Origin: Paenibacillus sp. AN1007
GTDB lineage: Bacteria > Bacillota > Bacilli > Paenibacillales > Paenibacillaceae
NCBI RefSeq assembly: GCF_040702995.1
Contig: NZ_CP159992.1
Location: 3,497,501-3,561,500 of the forward strand
DNA length: 64,000 nt
Direction of reading: 5' to 3'
Under the pieces are notes generated by a model, which was not told the DNA's origin, did no database searches, and saw nothing but the letters and a program-made list of their open reading frames with translations. Shown here piece by piece: positions 9,027-17,129 of this stretch. Both the position numbers and the translations under genes were made by a program. The number at the start of each line of letters is the position of its first letter. The first letter of the stretch is position 1.

Positions 9027-9464
9027 TTACAAGTCTTCCTCGTCTTCCTTCTCAAGTACACAGCGAAAACGTTCAATACCCGGATATAATTCGCCGAGAC
9101 TGTATACAACAAATCCGCTGTTACGGTAAAACTCTACCGCTTCCTGATCCGTCTCAGCAATCAATGTGTCGGGATTGTGTGCTGCAAGCAGCTGGGAGAT
9201 CATGCCCCGACCGTAATTTTTGAACCGGTTCTCTGGAAGCACTGCAATATGGCGAATCGTAATTTCACTCGCTCCTGTATGTTCATATCCAATCAGACCG
9301 ACCAGCTGATCTTCGTCCTCATAACCGGACAGGAACAGAGCATCCTGTTCTGCATACTGCTGGATCGCTTGATCCACCTGATCCGGGTCCGGAAAGACCG
9401 AGTAGGACAGCAGTTCCTGCACTTCCGGCTCCTGCAGGCGTGGTTTCAAATTTTTCAACAACAC
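9027..9464 (-). CDS. GNAT-family N-acetyltransferase
   Basis: The product is a small (about 145-residue) acetyl-CoA-dependent acetyltransferase. The acetyl-CoA motif A region reads RHIAVLPENRFKNYGRGMI (a variant of the R/Q-x-x-G-x-G/A loop), and the motif B end is AVEFYRNSGFVVYSLG. The frame opens with a GTG at 9491, but GGAGG precedes the GTG/TTG codons at 9464-9458, and the conserved domain begins there. The acceptor substrate is unknown. The acidic tail EKEDEEDL is unusual but short. Confidence 0.75.
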   Translation of the reverse strand: MLLKNLKPRLQEPEVQELLSYSVFPDPDQVDQAIQQYAEQDALFLSGYEDEDQLVGLIGYEHTGASEITIRHIAVLPENRFKNYGRGMISQLLAAHNPDTLIAETDQEAVEFYRNSGFVVYSLGELYPGIERFRCVLEKEDEEDL

Positions 9465-9591
9465 AATTCCTCCAATACTATTAACGCTCACTCCAACCTT
9501 CGCATTTATAAGACCTCATCGAATCTGCGAAGATTACCAATAATGAAACCCGTTATCGTATTGTAGATGTTAACTATGCAAAGTTCAAGAC

Positions 9592-10311
9592 TTAGCGATC
9601 CATTCTTTGAACAGCAAACCGAAGCAGCTCACATCTAAACTCCGTTGGTTCATCATACTTTTCTTCTTCAATCGTCTGGGTCACGTGCTCCTGAAAAAGA
9701 ATGTTCCATCCCTCATATGCCTGTTCCAGCAAGGTAATGGCTTCGGATGTAGGCAGATTCAACTCGATTAACGGTTCGATCTGACGCCCTGTTCGAATTT
9801 CCTTCTCCTCCACGCTGGTGCTCATCGTAATACAGTGGATGCCTCCCAGCCTGGTGCCTGCTTTTAACCGCTCCACCGTTTCAAGAAAAGCCTCTCTGCT
9901 CGATGTGTGTTCAAGACATGAACATGCCGCAATAAAATCAAAATCATCCGGTTGAACCGGATAGTGTTCGACATCTCCCTTTTCAGCCTGTACGATCTGT
10001 TCTACCTGATACTGCTTCGCATATTTACGGAGCCCATCGACAGCTTCATCCAGCAGGTCAACACCGATGACCTGACTGTTAGTCTGTGCCAGACGCTGGG
10101 CAATGGGGATCGTATGTCTGCCCACCCCGCATCCGAGATCAAGTACACGTAATTCCTGCTTGTGAACAAGCAGACGTTCCAGCATATCCATCACCATGGG
10201 CATCGGTCTGGACATCCATGTTCCTTCTTCAAACAGTTCATTGTTTTTATAAAAGTCAGAATGATAACCCGCTTCAGCTTGTCGTGCAGCCTCAAATTGT
10301 TGTTTTCCCAT
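9592..10311 (-). CDS. SAM-dependent class I methyltransferase
   Basis: The product is 239 residues. Motif I is VLDLGCGVGRHT, the acidic post-I residue is in VIGVDLLDEA, and motif II/III is DFDFIAACSCLEH. The substrate is unknown. The start is set at the ATG at 10311 because AGGAGG lies 8 bases upstream; an in-frame ATG six codons earlier has no such site. The gene is single, on the minus strand, between a GNAT gene and a zinc-ribbon membrane protein, with gaps that allow but do not prove co-transcription. Confidence 0.8.
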   Translation of the reverse strand: MGKQQFEAARQAEAGYHSDFYKNNELFEEGTWMSRPMPMVMDMLERLLVHKQELRVLDLGCGVGRHTIPIAQRLAQTNSQVIGVDLLDEAVDGLRKYAKQYQVEQIVQAEKGDVEHYPVQPDDFDFIAACSCLEHTSSREAFLETVERLKAGTRLGGIHCITMSTSVEEKEIRTGRQIEPLIELNLPTSEAITLLEQAYEGWNILFQEHVTQTIEEEKYDEPTEFRCELLRFAVQRMDR

Positions 10312-10355
10312 CCCTGGTACCTCCTGCAAATGGAATTAGACGTTCACAGTAACGT

Positions 10356-10685
10356 TCACCAGAAAGCGAAAAAAAGAATCACATAGACAACCATCATAAT
10401 CAAACTGGCCGTAACCAGGATTTTCCCGGCGTCTCGTTTGCCTGCGTGGTCATTAAATAACAGCACTCCACCGACGGTCATGGCAATGGGAGCAAAAAAC
10501 AGCGTCATAAGCACAAGCAGCACCATCGAGTACTGGTCCAGTACCGATTCGTCATACTCCGCCATGTAAGGCTGTTCCGGCTTAGCCGTCTTGGTCGTAA
10601 CCATGTTGCCGCATGATTTACATTTGAATTCATCCGCTTCCATAGGTTCATGACAATAAGAACACTCTCTTGAGATGCGCGGCAT
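10356..10685 (-). CDS. Zinc-ribbon small membrane protein
   Basis: The product is 109 residues. An N-terminal zinc ribbon (CSYCHEPM...CKSC, two CxxC pairs) is followed by two hydrophobic segments (about 56-80 and 91-109). The start is chosen at the ATG at 10685 because GGAAGGAGATAAAC precedes it; the frame also opens 11 codons earlier. Such small ribbon-plus-membrane proteins are common in Firmicutes and have no assigned role. It lies between the methyltransferase and the alpha/beta hydrolase on the same strand. Confidence 0.75.
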   Translation of the reverse strand: MPRISRECSYCHEPMEADEFKCKSCGNMVTTKTAKPEQPYMAEYDESVLDQYSMVLLVLMTLFFAPIAMTVGGVLLFNDHAGKRDAGKILVTASLIMMVVYVILFFAFW

Positions 10686-10765
10686 GTTTATCTCCTTCCA
10701 AACAAAAACTTGATTCAATAATACATGAATACCCCGAATCCACTCTGGTAATTGAAATCAGCTCA

Positions 10766-11719
10766 TCATTGGCTGGTGCTGTGAATATGTTTCTGCAAAA
10801 AAGCCCCCAGCACCGACTTGTATTTGTCTCGATCCACCTGAAAAGCCGTTCCGTGGCCCGCACGGGGAATCGTTAGTAATTCCTTATCCGTAGGACAGGC
10901 TTCGTACAAGCGATAGACCATTTCCGTGGGTACAAACATATCTGCCTCACCATGAACGAACAGAACTGGAACATTGACTTTGGCGAGCTGTTTTAGAGCC
11001 GATGCTTCTTGAAAAGAATAGCCCGCCTTCCATCTTGTAATCAGACTGGTAACCGGAATGAATGGAAAGGCCGGCAGCTTGTACAGCTGTTTCAATTGAA
11101 ACGTCAATTCCTCCTCAACCGAGGTATAGGCACAATCCGATACGATGGCTCCGACCTGAGCCGGGAGTTCTTCCCCGCCTGTCATCAGCACAGTGGCGCC
11201 TCCCATCGATATGCCGTGCAGCACAATATCAGCAATTTTCCCTACACGTTCCAGCACCCAGTTCACCCACTGAACATAATCCTTCCGATCCAGCCAGCCG
11301 AATCCGATCACATCTCCTTCGCTCTGACCGTGGCCCCGATCATCCGGCATTAATACGTTGTAACCAAGGGTCTCTGCGTAAAATCTGGCGAACCCCGCCA
11401 TTTCTCTGCCTTTTCCGGAATAACCGTGGGCGAGTATAACCGTTTGGTCAGACTCTTCCTTCGCAGGGAGCCAGATGCCATACAGCTTCAATCCATCGTG
11501 GGACTGAATCGTAACCGTCTCGACATGCTGACGATCAAGCCAGTTCAAATCAGAAGCACTGCTGATCAGCTCTTCATCCGCCTCCGTCTTCAGGTTCGGA
11601 TTATCTGCCAAAAATGTTTTCGGGGTGCGGCGAATCGCCGTCTTGAAAAAATAAAGTCCTCCAGCCCACAGAAGAGCTGCAATGATTAGAACCAGAGCCG
11701 CAAGACCATACAATATCAT
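10766..11719 (-). CDS. Membrane-anchored alpha/beta hydrolase
   Basis: The product is 317 residues. An N-terminal hydrophobic anchor (residues 3-29) is followed by an alpha/beta hydrolase fold with an oxyanion-side HGYSGKG, the nucleophile elbow GISMGG (Ser), the acid region HGEADMFVP (Asp) and the catalytic His in RAGHGTAF. It resembles the Bacillus YqkD group. The fold covers esterases, lipases and acyl hydrolases; the substrate is not identifiable. The catalytic domain probably faces outward or lies at the membrane surface. Confidence 0.8.
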   Translation of the reverse strand: MILYGLAALVLIIAALLWAGGLYFFKTAIRRTPKTFLADNPNLKTEADEELISSASDLNWLDRQHVETVTIQSHDGLKLYGIWLPAKEESDQTVILAHGYSGKGREMAGFARFYAETLGYNVLMPDDRGHGQSEGDVIGFGWLDRKDYVQWVNWVLERVGKIADIVLHGISMGGATVLMTGGEELPAQVGAIVSDCAYTSVEEELTFQLKQLYKLPAFPFIPVTSLITRWKAGYSFQEASALKQLAKVNVPVLFVHGEADMFVPTEMVYRLYEACPTDKELLTIPRAGHGTAFQVDRDKYKSVLGAFLQKHIHSTSQ

Positions 11720-11798
11720 GAAAAGAAATCCTCCCCTGCTCTCAGTAAGTTAAAGCGACTCTGTACATGACGTTGACGCAGCACTGCTGCTTCATACT

Positions 11799-13514
11799 TC
11801 AATCTTGGTTGGTTTGCTGCAGTGCTGCGCAGGCAGCCTGATATGCCGGAAGAAGCTGATCAAGCAGTGGTTCTGCCTGATGTGTCTGCTCTGCCTTGGC
11901 ATAATCCTCAATCTGACTGAACAAGGTTGAGAGATGGCTGATCCCCAGACTCAGACTTCCTGATTTCAAATCATGAGCTGTCTCGGCTGCCGCACCATGA
12001 TCGGCTGAAACGACATGTCTGCGCAAATCCTCGATTTTCCCCGGTGTTTCCGCACGATACATCTCCAGGAGCATACTCAGCAGTGTTTCGTTCCCGTCCG
12101 TATTTAATTCAGCAATTTCACGAACAACGTTCATATTCAGAATGTCAACAGGCTTCGAAGCCGAATGCCACTTTCGAATAGTCGTGCCCAGCACTTCCAA
12201 CGTAAACGGTTTACCGATAAAGTCATTCATTCCGGCTTCATAACACTTGTCTTTCTCGCTCTGCATCACATTGCCAGTCATCGCAATGATCGGTGTCGGC
12301 TGACGCATTTCATTCCGCTCCATTGTGCGTATCTGACGGGCAGCCTCCATGCCGTCCATAACAGGCATCATGCTGTCCATCAAAATCAAACTGTATGTTT
12401 TATGACGAAACGCATTTACAGCCTCTTCGCCATTGTGTACACATTCGACTTCGGAAAACCCCAGCTTTCTGAGCTGCAGCAGCACAAGCTGGCGGTTAAT
12501 GGCATTATCGTCAGCCAGCAGAATTGGCAGGGATTGATAGTCTTCTTCGGGTGTATCTGAATGCGTTGAAGATGCGCCTGCATCAGCCTGCTGCACAGCC
12601 TCTTCGTCCTCTTCCATACCTAGTCCAAATTCAAGCTCGAACCAAAAGGTGGAGCCCTCACCTTCTTTACTGTTGATTCCAATCTGTCCATTCATTAGAG
12701 TGACAAGTGACTTACAGATCGTTAGACCCAGTCCCGTGCCCTCATACTCTTTTGACCGTCCCTGTTCAGTCTGCATATAAGGCTGGAACAGATTTACCTG
12801 GTCCTCTTCTGAAATCCCTATTCCCGTATCCCGCACCTCAAACCGAACAATCTGGGTACTCACTTGATGCTTTACAAGTTTAACCTTCACTTCAACCGAG
12901 CCATCCGTCGTAAATTTGTTTGCATTTTGAATCAGATTGATCAGAATTTGTGTAATTCTGGTGGGATCGCCTTCAAGAACAGCAGCGATCTTTGAATCAC
13001 AGTCAATAATGAGTTGATTTCTTTTCTTTTCAACCTGCGGTTTGAGCAGATGCATAATGTGGTCCAGAATGTCCTTGAGCTTCACTTCTCCCCGTTCAAG
13101 GCGCATCTGTCCCGCATTGAGTTTGGAGAAATCCAGCAGGTCCTGTATTAATTTCAGCAGGAGTCTGGCTGCATCCTGAATGACCGTAACAGAATTTTTT
13201 TGCTCCTCTGACAGAGGAGACAGCGCCAACAGCTCAGCCATTCCCAATATTCCGTTCAGCGGTGTACGAAAGTCGTGGCTGATGACTGCCATAAAAGCAC
13301 TTTTTGATTCGTCAGATGCCACTGCCAGCTGCCGAGCTGATTCAAGGCCTGCATTGTTCTTGGCCAGTCGCCGCTGGAGTGTAGCCAACTCATTGTTCAT
13401 TTCCGAGAATTCGGACAGTGTGCGCTCCTCCTGCTCCTTGCTTCGAATCAGCTGGTCGGATAACTGCTCGATTGTGCTTCGCAGCCTCTGTATCTCTTCA
13501 TTGTCATTAGACAT
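11799..13514 (-). CDS. Soluble hybrid histidine kinase (HisKA-HATPase-REC-HPt)
   Basis: The product is about 571 residues with no membrane segment. The order is: N-terminal coiled coil (about 5-65), HisKA with phospho-acceptor His81 in ISHDFRTPLNG, HATPase_c (N-box LINLIQNANKF, G1 VRDTGIGIS, G2 GTGLGLTI), receiver domain (about 330-450, Asp381 in LILMDSMMP, Lys in GKPFT), and HPt (His515 in AHDLKSGSL). Residue numbers count from a GTG one codon upstream of the ATG used here. It has no sensory domain of its own and lies about 15 bases downstream of the cobalamin-binding protein gene, which suggests that protein supplies the input. The HPt would pass phosphate to a response regulator encoded elsewhere; none lies beside it. 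Confidence 0.9.
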   Translation of the reverse strand: MSNDNEEIQRLRSTIEQLSDQLIRSKEQEERTLSEFSEMNNELATLQRRLAKNNAGLESARQLAVASDESKSAFMAVISHDFRTPLNGILGMAELLALSPLSEEQKNSVTVIQDAARLLLKLIQDLLDFSKLNAGQMRLERGEVKLKDILDHIMHLLKPQVEKKRNQLIIDCDSKIAAVLEGDPTRITQILINLIQNANKFTTDGSVEVKVKLVKHQVSTQIVRFEVRDTGIGISEEDQVNLFQPYMQTEQGRSKEYEGTGLGLTICKSLVTLMNGQIGINSKEGEGSTFWFELEFGLGMEEDEEAVQQADAGASSTHSDTPEEDYQSLPILLADDNAINRQLVLLQLRKLGFSEVECVHNGEEAVNAFRHKTYSLILMDSMMPVMDGMEAARQIRTMERNEMRQPTPIIAMTGNVMQSEKDKCYEAGMNDFIGKPFTLEVLGTTIRKWHSASKPVDILNMNVVREIAELNTDGNETLLSMLLEMYRAETPGKIEDLRRHVVSADHGAAAETAHDLKSGSLSLGISHLSTLFSQIEDYAKAEQTHQAEPLLDQLLPAYQAACAALQQTNQD

Positions 13515-13529
13515 CACTTCATCCCTTTC

Positions 13530-14618
13530 CTATTCACTTGCCGTACTTACATTGTCAAGCGACACCGGATGAATAAGCAGACGCTCTGCAACTGCAACAG
13601 CCTCTTCCGCTCCCGGAGCATAGCCATCAGCGCCGACTGTCCTCCATAATTCTGGGTCTATGTTAAACGGATAACCACCAACCATCACTTTGACGTGGGC
13701 CGTTTCTGGATGATTACGAATGCGTTCGATCAGATCTTTAGCCAAATGAAGATGATAAGTCATTGTCACTGAAATCGCCACCACATCACTCTCATGCCGT
13801 TCAATTGCCTCCACGATGCTTCCATTCGGAACGTTGGCACCGAGATAATACGTATCCCAACCCTCCATCTCGAATATATCCGTAAGCATACGCAGTCCAA
13901 TCTCATGCTGTTCACTTCCGACACAGGCAGCGACCAGTCTTTTACCCTGATTCGGCTGAATCAGCCATCTGGAATACAGCCTGGAAATAAACGATTGCGT
14001 TGCCGCTGTGCAAAAATGTTCTTGTCCCACACTAATCTGCCCCTGCTGCCACAACCGGCCAATTTCATATTGGACGGGTTGAAAAATGTACCGGTACACA
14101 TCACGAATAGATGCTCCATCATCCAGTTCCGCTTGGATCATTTCGAAAGCTTCCGTTCGTTTATTTTCAAGCAGATGCTGCAAATAAACCTGTGCCTCCA
14201 ATCCATAGGGCATGGAGGTATGGATAAAACTGGCCTGGGACTGTGCATGCCTCGTTACATCAATGCCCATCTCCAAATATTCCAAAAGGAATTCACGGTG
14301 AGGATGCTCGTACTCTTTTTCTAGTGCCTCTTTGATCAGCAGAAGATTCGTTTCCAAATCTTCCGCCGATACCCGATATCCTGCAAGCAGCACTTTTAAC
14401 CACGATATATAATGAGTGAACAAACTTGGACTTTTGACGAGTACACTTTCTGCCAGATAGCTGAGGCTGTACTGTGAGTCCTGCTTGGTTCTAATTTTTC
14501 CGATCGTACCGAAACGCTCCATTAAGTCGGGCTGCAGCCGATACTGCATTTCGGTTATTTTCTCAGCCAAGATCCCTGCATCTTGAAGTAGACGTTCTCC
14601 GGCCTCCCGATGGCTCAT
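13530..14618 (-). CDS. Cobalamin-binding sensor protein with photoreceptor-type W-x9-EH motif
   Basis: The product is 362 residues. Residues 1-130 form a helical region without recognisable homology. Residues 140-220 are a helical B12 cap domain (methionine-synthase type) with Trp190 followed after nine residues by Glu200-His201, the signature of adenosylcobalamin photoreceptors such as CarH/LitR. Residues 226-355 are the B12-binding Rossmann fold with E236-x-H238-x-x-G241 supplying the lower-axial His, and VMVGGYPF near the nucleotide tail. No DNA-binding domain is present, unlike CarH. AAAGGAGG precedes the ATG. The histidine kinase gene follows at once, so the protein most likely senses light or cobalamin and controls the kinase. 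Methyltransferase corrinoid proteins share the fold but lack the W-x9-EH motif. Confidence 0.85.
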   Translation of the reverse strand: MSHREAGERLLQDAGILAEKITEMQYRLQPDLMERFGTIGKIRTKQDSQYSLSYLAESVLVKSPSLFTHYISWLKVLLAGYRVSAEDLETNLLLIKEALEKEYEHPHREFLLEYLEMGIDVTRHAQSQASFIHTSMPYGLEAQVYLQHLLENKRTEAFEMIQAELDDGASIRDVYRYIFQPVQYEIGRLWQQGQISVGQEHFCTAATQSFISRLYSRWLIQPNQGKRLVAACVGSEQHEIGLRMLTDIFEMEGWDTYYLGANVPNGSIVEAIERHESDVVAISVTMTYHLHLAKDLIERIRNHPETAHVKVMVGGYPFNIDPELWRTVGADGYAPGAEEAVAVAERLLIHPVSLDNVSTASE

Positions 14619-14819
14619 CGACGCATTCCTCCTTTGTCTGCAATCTACTGCACATCCATCTGCTTCATCTATAACTATATGAATTATGTCTTAGGCAGCA
14701 CTACTGCTCTATTATACATGATGCGGTATATACATTTTCGGGCGCTGTAAAACAATCTTCCTATATTATGAAGCTGTACGCAAGTCATACAGCTAGGAGT
14801 AACGCCATTTAATAGGCAC

Positions 14820-14858
14820 AAAAAAAACGGATCTACGTTAGGAACGCAGGTCCGTTTT
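14820..14858 (-). terminator. Terminator overlapping the marR stop codon
   Basis: A 16-bp stem (AAAACGGATCTACGTT with its complement, G-U pairs, 3-base loop) is followed on the minus strand by TTTTTTTT. The stop codon and last codons of the MarR gene lie inside the stem. Confidence 0.85.
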
Positions 14859-15299
14859 GCCTTCTGCAGCAAGCCCCAATTTCTTCAGCAGGCGTATCGC
14901 ATCCACTTTCTCGGAAGGCTCAAGTCCTTCCAGAATATCAATAATGACTTGATGATGCTGTGGAAATATTTGCGTGAATAACTGTTTACCTTCCTCCGTT
15001 AATTCGGCATAAATCACCCTGCGGTCCTCCTTGGAGGGGCGGCGAAACAGTAGATTCTTGTTTTGTAACTTGTCGACCACATACGTAATATTGCCACTGG
15101 ACATCAGCACTTTTTCACCGATCTTTTGCAGCGCTTGCGGTCCTTTATGGTACAGCAGGTCAAGTACACCAAATTCCGTGGAATTGAGTCCATGGCTCTG
15201 GATGTCCCGATTGGAACGTGATGTCACCGAATTGTAAGCTCGAATTAGAACGACGAACAACTGCAGTGACAGTTCCCGGTTATCCTCCGTGTTCAGCAT
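14838..15299 (-). CDS. MarR-family regulator (MhqR-like)
   Basis: The product is 153 residues. The winged helix reads GPQALQKIGEKVLMSSGNI then VVDKLQNKNL and DRRVIYAELTEEG. The block NSTEFGVLDLLYHKG is characteristic of the Bacillus MhqR (YkvE) group, which responds to quinones and catechols. It is the last gene of an apparent rpiA-GNAT-marR unit, 15 bases after the GNAT gene. No quinone-detoxifying enzyme is next to it, so the assignment to MhqR is by resemblance only. Confidence 0.8.
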   Translation of the reverse strand: MLNTEDNRELSLQLFVVLIRAYNSVTSRSNRDIQSHGLNSTEFGVLDLLYHKGPQALQKIGEKVLMSSGNITYVVDKLQNKNLLFRRPSKEDRRVIYAELTEEGKQLFTQIFPQHHQVIIDILEGLEPSEKVDAIRLLKKLGLAAEGKTDLRS

Positions 15300-15314
15300 T
15301 TCTATAATCCTCCA

Positions 15315-15914
15315 TCAGTTGTATACATTTCCGTCCGCTTCATTAGACGGCTGCTGCTCCCACTCTTCACGGAGCATCCCCATCCGAATTGAATCATAAT
15401 ATACGCCTTCAACGATCCTGCACTTCCGCAGCCTTCCCTCGATCTGCAGTCCAGCTTTGGCAGCAGCCCGCATCATTCGTTCATTGCCAGACCAGGTCGT
15501 CAATCCAACCCTCACAATAGGCATTTTTCTAAATAAATGGCTCGACCACAACTGAAGCGACCTTGTGCCAATTCCCTTCCCCCATCGGGATGGTTTATAG
15601 ATTACAATACCCATCTCAAGCCACATGGATAACGGATCTTCAATATAATAACTTATCATTCCCACGATTTCTCCGTCTGCTTCAATGACCCGGATGGAAC
15701 AGGGGCGCGCAGCTTTTTGATCCGTTTCCATGCGCCCAAGCGTCTGCTGCTCGAAATGCTCGTAACGTTCACGTTCAAGTGGATAATAAGGCGCATCCCA
15801 TTTTTTCCATTCAGGATCTTCATCGCTATAGATCAGTTCATAGAGTTCGGACAGGTCTTCATGCTCCACCGAGCGTAGAACGAGTTCCTCATCTCTTAGC
15901 GGCAGTTCTTTCAT
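15315..15914 (-). CDS. GNAT acetyltransferase, RimJ/RimL type
   Basis: The product is 199 residues with the RimJ/RimL pattern: an N-terminal LVLRSVEHEDLSELYELI, central MISYYIEDPLSMWLEMGIVI, acetyl-CoA loop SRWGKGIGTRSLQLW, and a C-terminal NERMMRAAAKAGLQIEGRLR. Members acetylate ribosomal protein N-termini or small molecules; the acceptor here is unknown. It lies 36 bases after rpiA and 15 before the marR gene. Confidence 0.85.
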   Translation of the reverse strand: MKELPLRDEELVLRSVEHEDLSELYELIYSDEDPEWKKWDAPYYPLERERYEHFEQQTLGRMETDQKAARPCSIRVIEADGEIVGMISYYIEDPLSMWLEMGIVIYKPSRWGKGIGTRSLQLWSSHLFRKMPIVRVGLTTWSGNERMMRAAAKAGLQIEGRLRKCRIVEGVYYDSIRMGMLREEWEQQPSNEADGNVYN

Positions 15915-15950
15915 ATACAGCAGGGCACCCTCTTCCCTTTTAAAAATTCA

Positions 15951-16622
15951 TTACGGACGGTGAAGCTCGTCAATACTGCCGTCTTCTTTGGCGATGACCA
16001 CAATGTTGGCCATGTTCACAAACAGTCCATTGTCGACAACACCTGGCAGCATGTTCAGCTGCACATTGAGTTCTTCTGCATGATCGATCGCTTCCAGATG
16101 ACAGTCTGCAATCAGATTTCCGTTATCCGTAAGATAGCGTTCCTGCCCGTCCATTCTCCACTGCGGCTGGCATCCCATGGTTTCAAGTGCCTGAAAAGTC
16201 CATTCGGATGCAAAAGGTACAACCTCAACCGGCAGCGGAAACCTGCCCAGCTTATGTACAGCCTTGCTTCCGTCAGCGACAATAATCAGTTTATCGCTGT
16301 TCGCTGCTACTATTTTTTCACGCAAAAGAGCCCCGCCGCCGCCTTTGATCAGGTTAAAATCAGGATCTACCTCATCCGCTCCGTCGATGGTCAGATCGAG
16401 ACGTCCGATCTGGTCAAATGGAATGATCGGGATTCCCCATTCCCGTGCGAGCTTGTCCGAAGCCTCCGAAGTGGCTACGGCCTGAATGTTCAGCCCCTCG
16501 CGAACCCGTTCCCCGATCCGGCATATCGCATAATACGCGGTAGAGCCTGTGCCTAATCCAACTTTCATTCCATCTTCAACGTACGATGCCGCATGTTCTG
16601 CCGCTATCTGTTTCAGATTCAT
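15951..16622 (-). CDS. rpiA: Ribose-5-phosphate isomerase A
   Basis: The product is 223 residues, the normal length. It interconverts ribose 5-phosphate and ribulose 5-phosphate in the pentose phosphate pathway. Signature stretches are GLGTGSTAYYAI (phosphate loop), DLTIDGADEVDP (catalytic Asp), KGGGGALLREK (catalytic Glu/Lys region) and LPVEVVPFA. It is the first gene of the rpiA-GNAT-marR unit, with a sigma-A-type promoter about 50 bases upstream. Confidence 0.95.
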   Translation of the reverse strand: MNLKQIAAEHAASYVEDGMKVGLGTGSTAYYAICRIGERVREGLNIQAVATSEASDKLAREWGIPIIPFDQIGRLDLTIDGADEVDPDFNLIKGGGGALLREKIVAANSDKLIIVADGSKAVHKLGRFPLPVEVVPFASEWTFQALETMGCQPQWRMDGQERYLTDNGNLIADCHLEAIDHAEELNVQLNMLPGVVDNGLFVNMANIVVIAKEDGSIDELHRP

Positions 16623-17129
16623 TATTTAACACCCGCCTGCTCGTAATTTGTAAACAACCATATGTAGTTATTATAGATAAAACCTCTTCCGATGTATATC
16701 CATGCTTATCAAGCTGAATGAAGACCTTTTATCTAGTAACTTATCTAGCAACAAATGAATGATAGATAGTGTATTTTTCCTCACTATGTTATAGAATACA
16801 GAATGAAGCTAAAAATTGGTAATTTTTAATAATAAACAGTACTAAATACCTATAAAAAGAATGATGTGTCCATAAATACGTAAAAAATTAAAAAACTTTT
16901 AACAAAACTATTCAATTTAACGACATATTGCACGACATAATAGGTATAGATGTGTTTTAATAATTAGACACATGAGGTTTCATAAGGTACATAAGTCTCT
17001 CACAGTGACTAAGAAACCAAGACCATTGTCGCATACTTTCCTTTGAAGGAGATGACCTAATGAAGTAGCTTTTGTACAAGAGCATACCTTAGAGTTTTTA
17101 ATTTACAGAAGATCAGGAGTGGAATTTAA
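16623..17129. other. AT-rich 507-base intergenic region with a possible structured leader
   Basis: This is the divergent spacer between rpiA and the chemoreceptor gene. Left of about 16700 it holds the rpiA promoter. The 16750-16970 part is very AT-rich with no gene. From about 16975 to 17095 short complementary arms suggest a folded 5' leader: GGTTTC/GAAACC, AAGGTA (16984) with TACCTT (about 17088), and CCTT/AAGG. Within it AAGGAG precedes the two-codon frame ATG AAG TAG at about 17060. No known riboswitch consensus was recognised. Confidence 0.5.
16670..16698 (-). promoter_or_regulatory. Sigma-A-type promoter of rpiA
   Basis: On the minus strand TATACA, 17 bases, then TATAAT (perfect -10, four of six -35 bases matching), ending about 47 bases upstream of the rpiA ATG. 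Confidence 0.5.

Noticed and set aside
16975..17095. Cyclic di-GMP riboswitch upstream of the chemoreceptor
   Set aside because: Neither the GEMM-I core (GCAAAC...GACGCAAAGCC) nor a GEMM-II pattern could be found. Only generic arms are seen.
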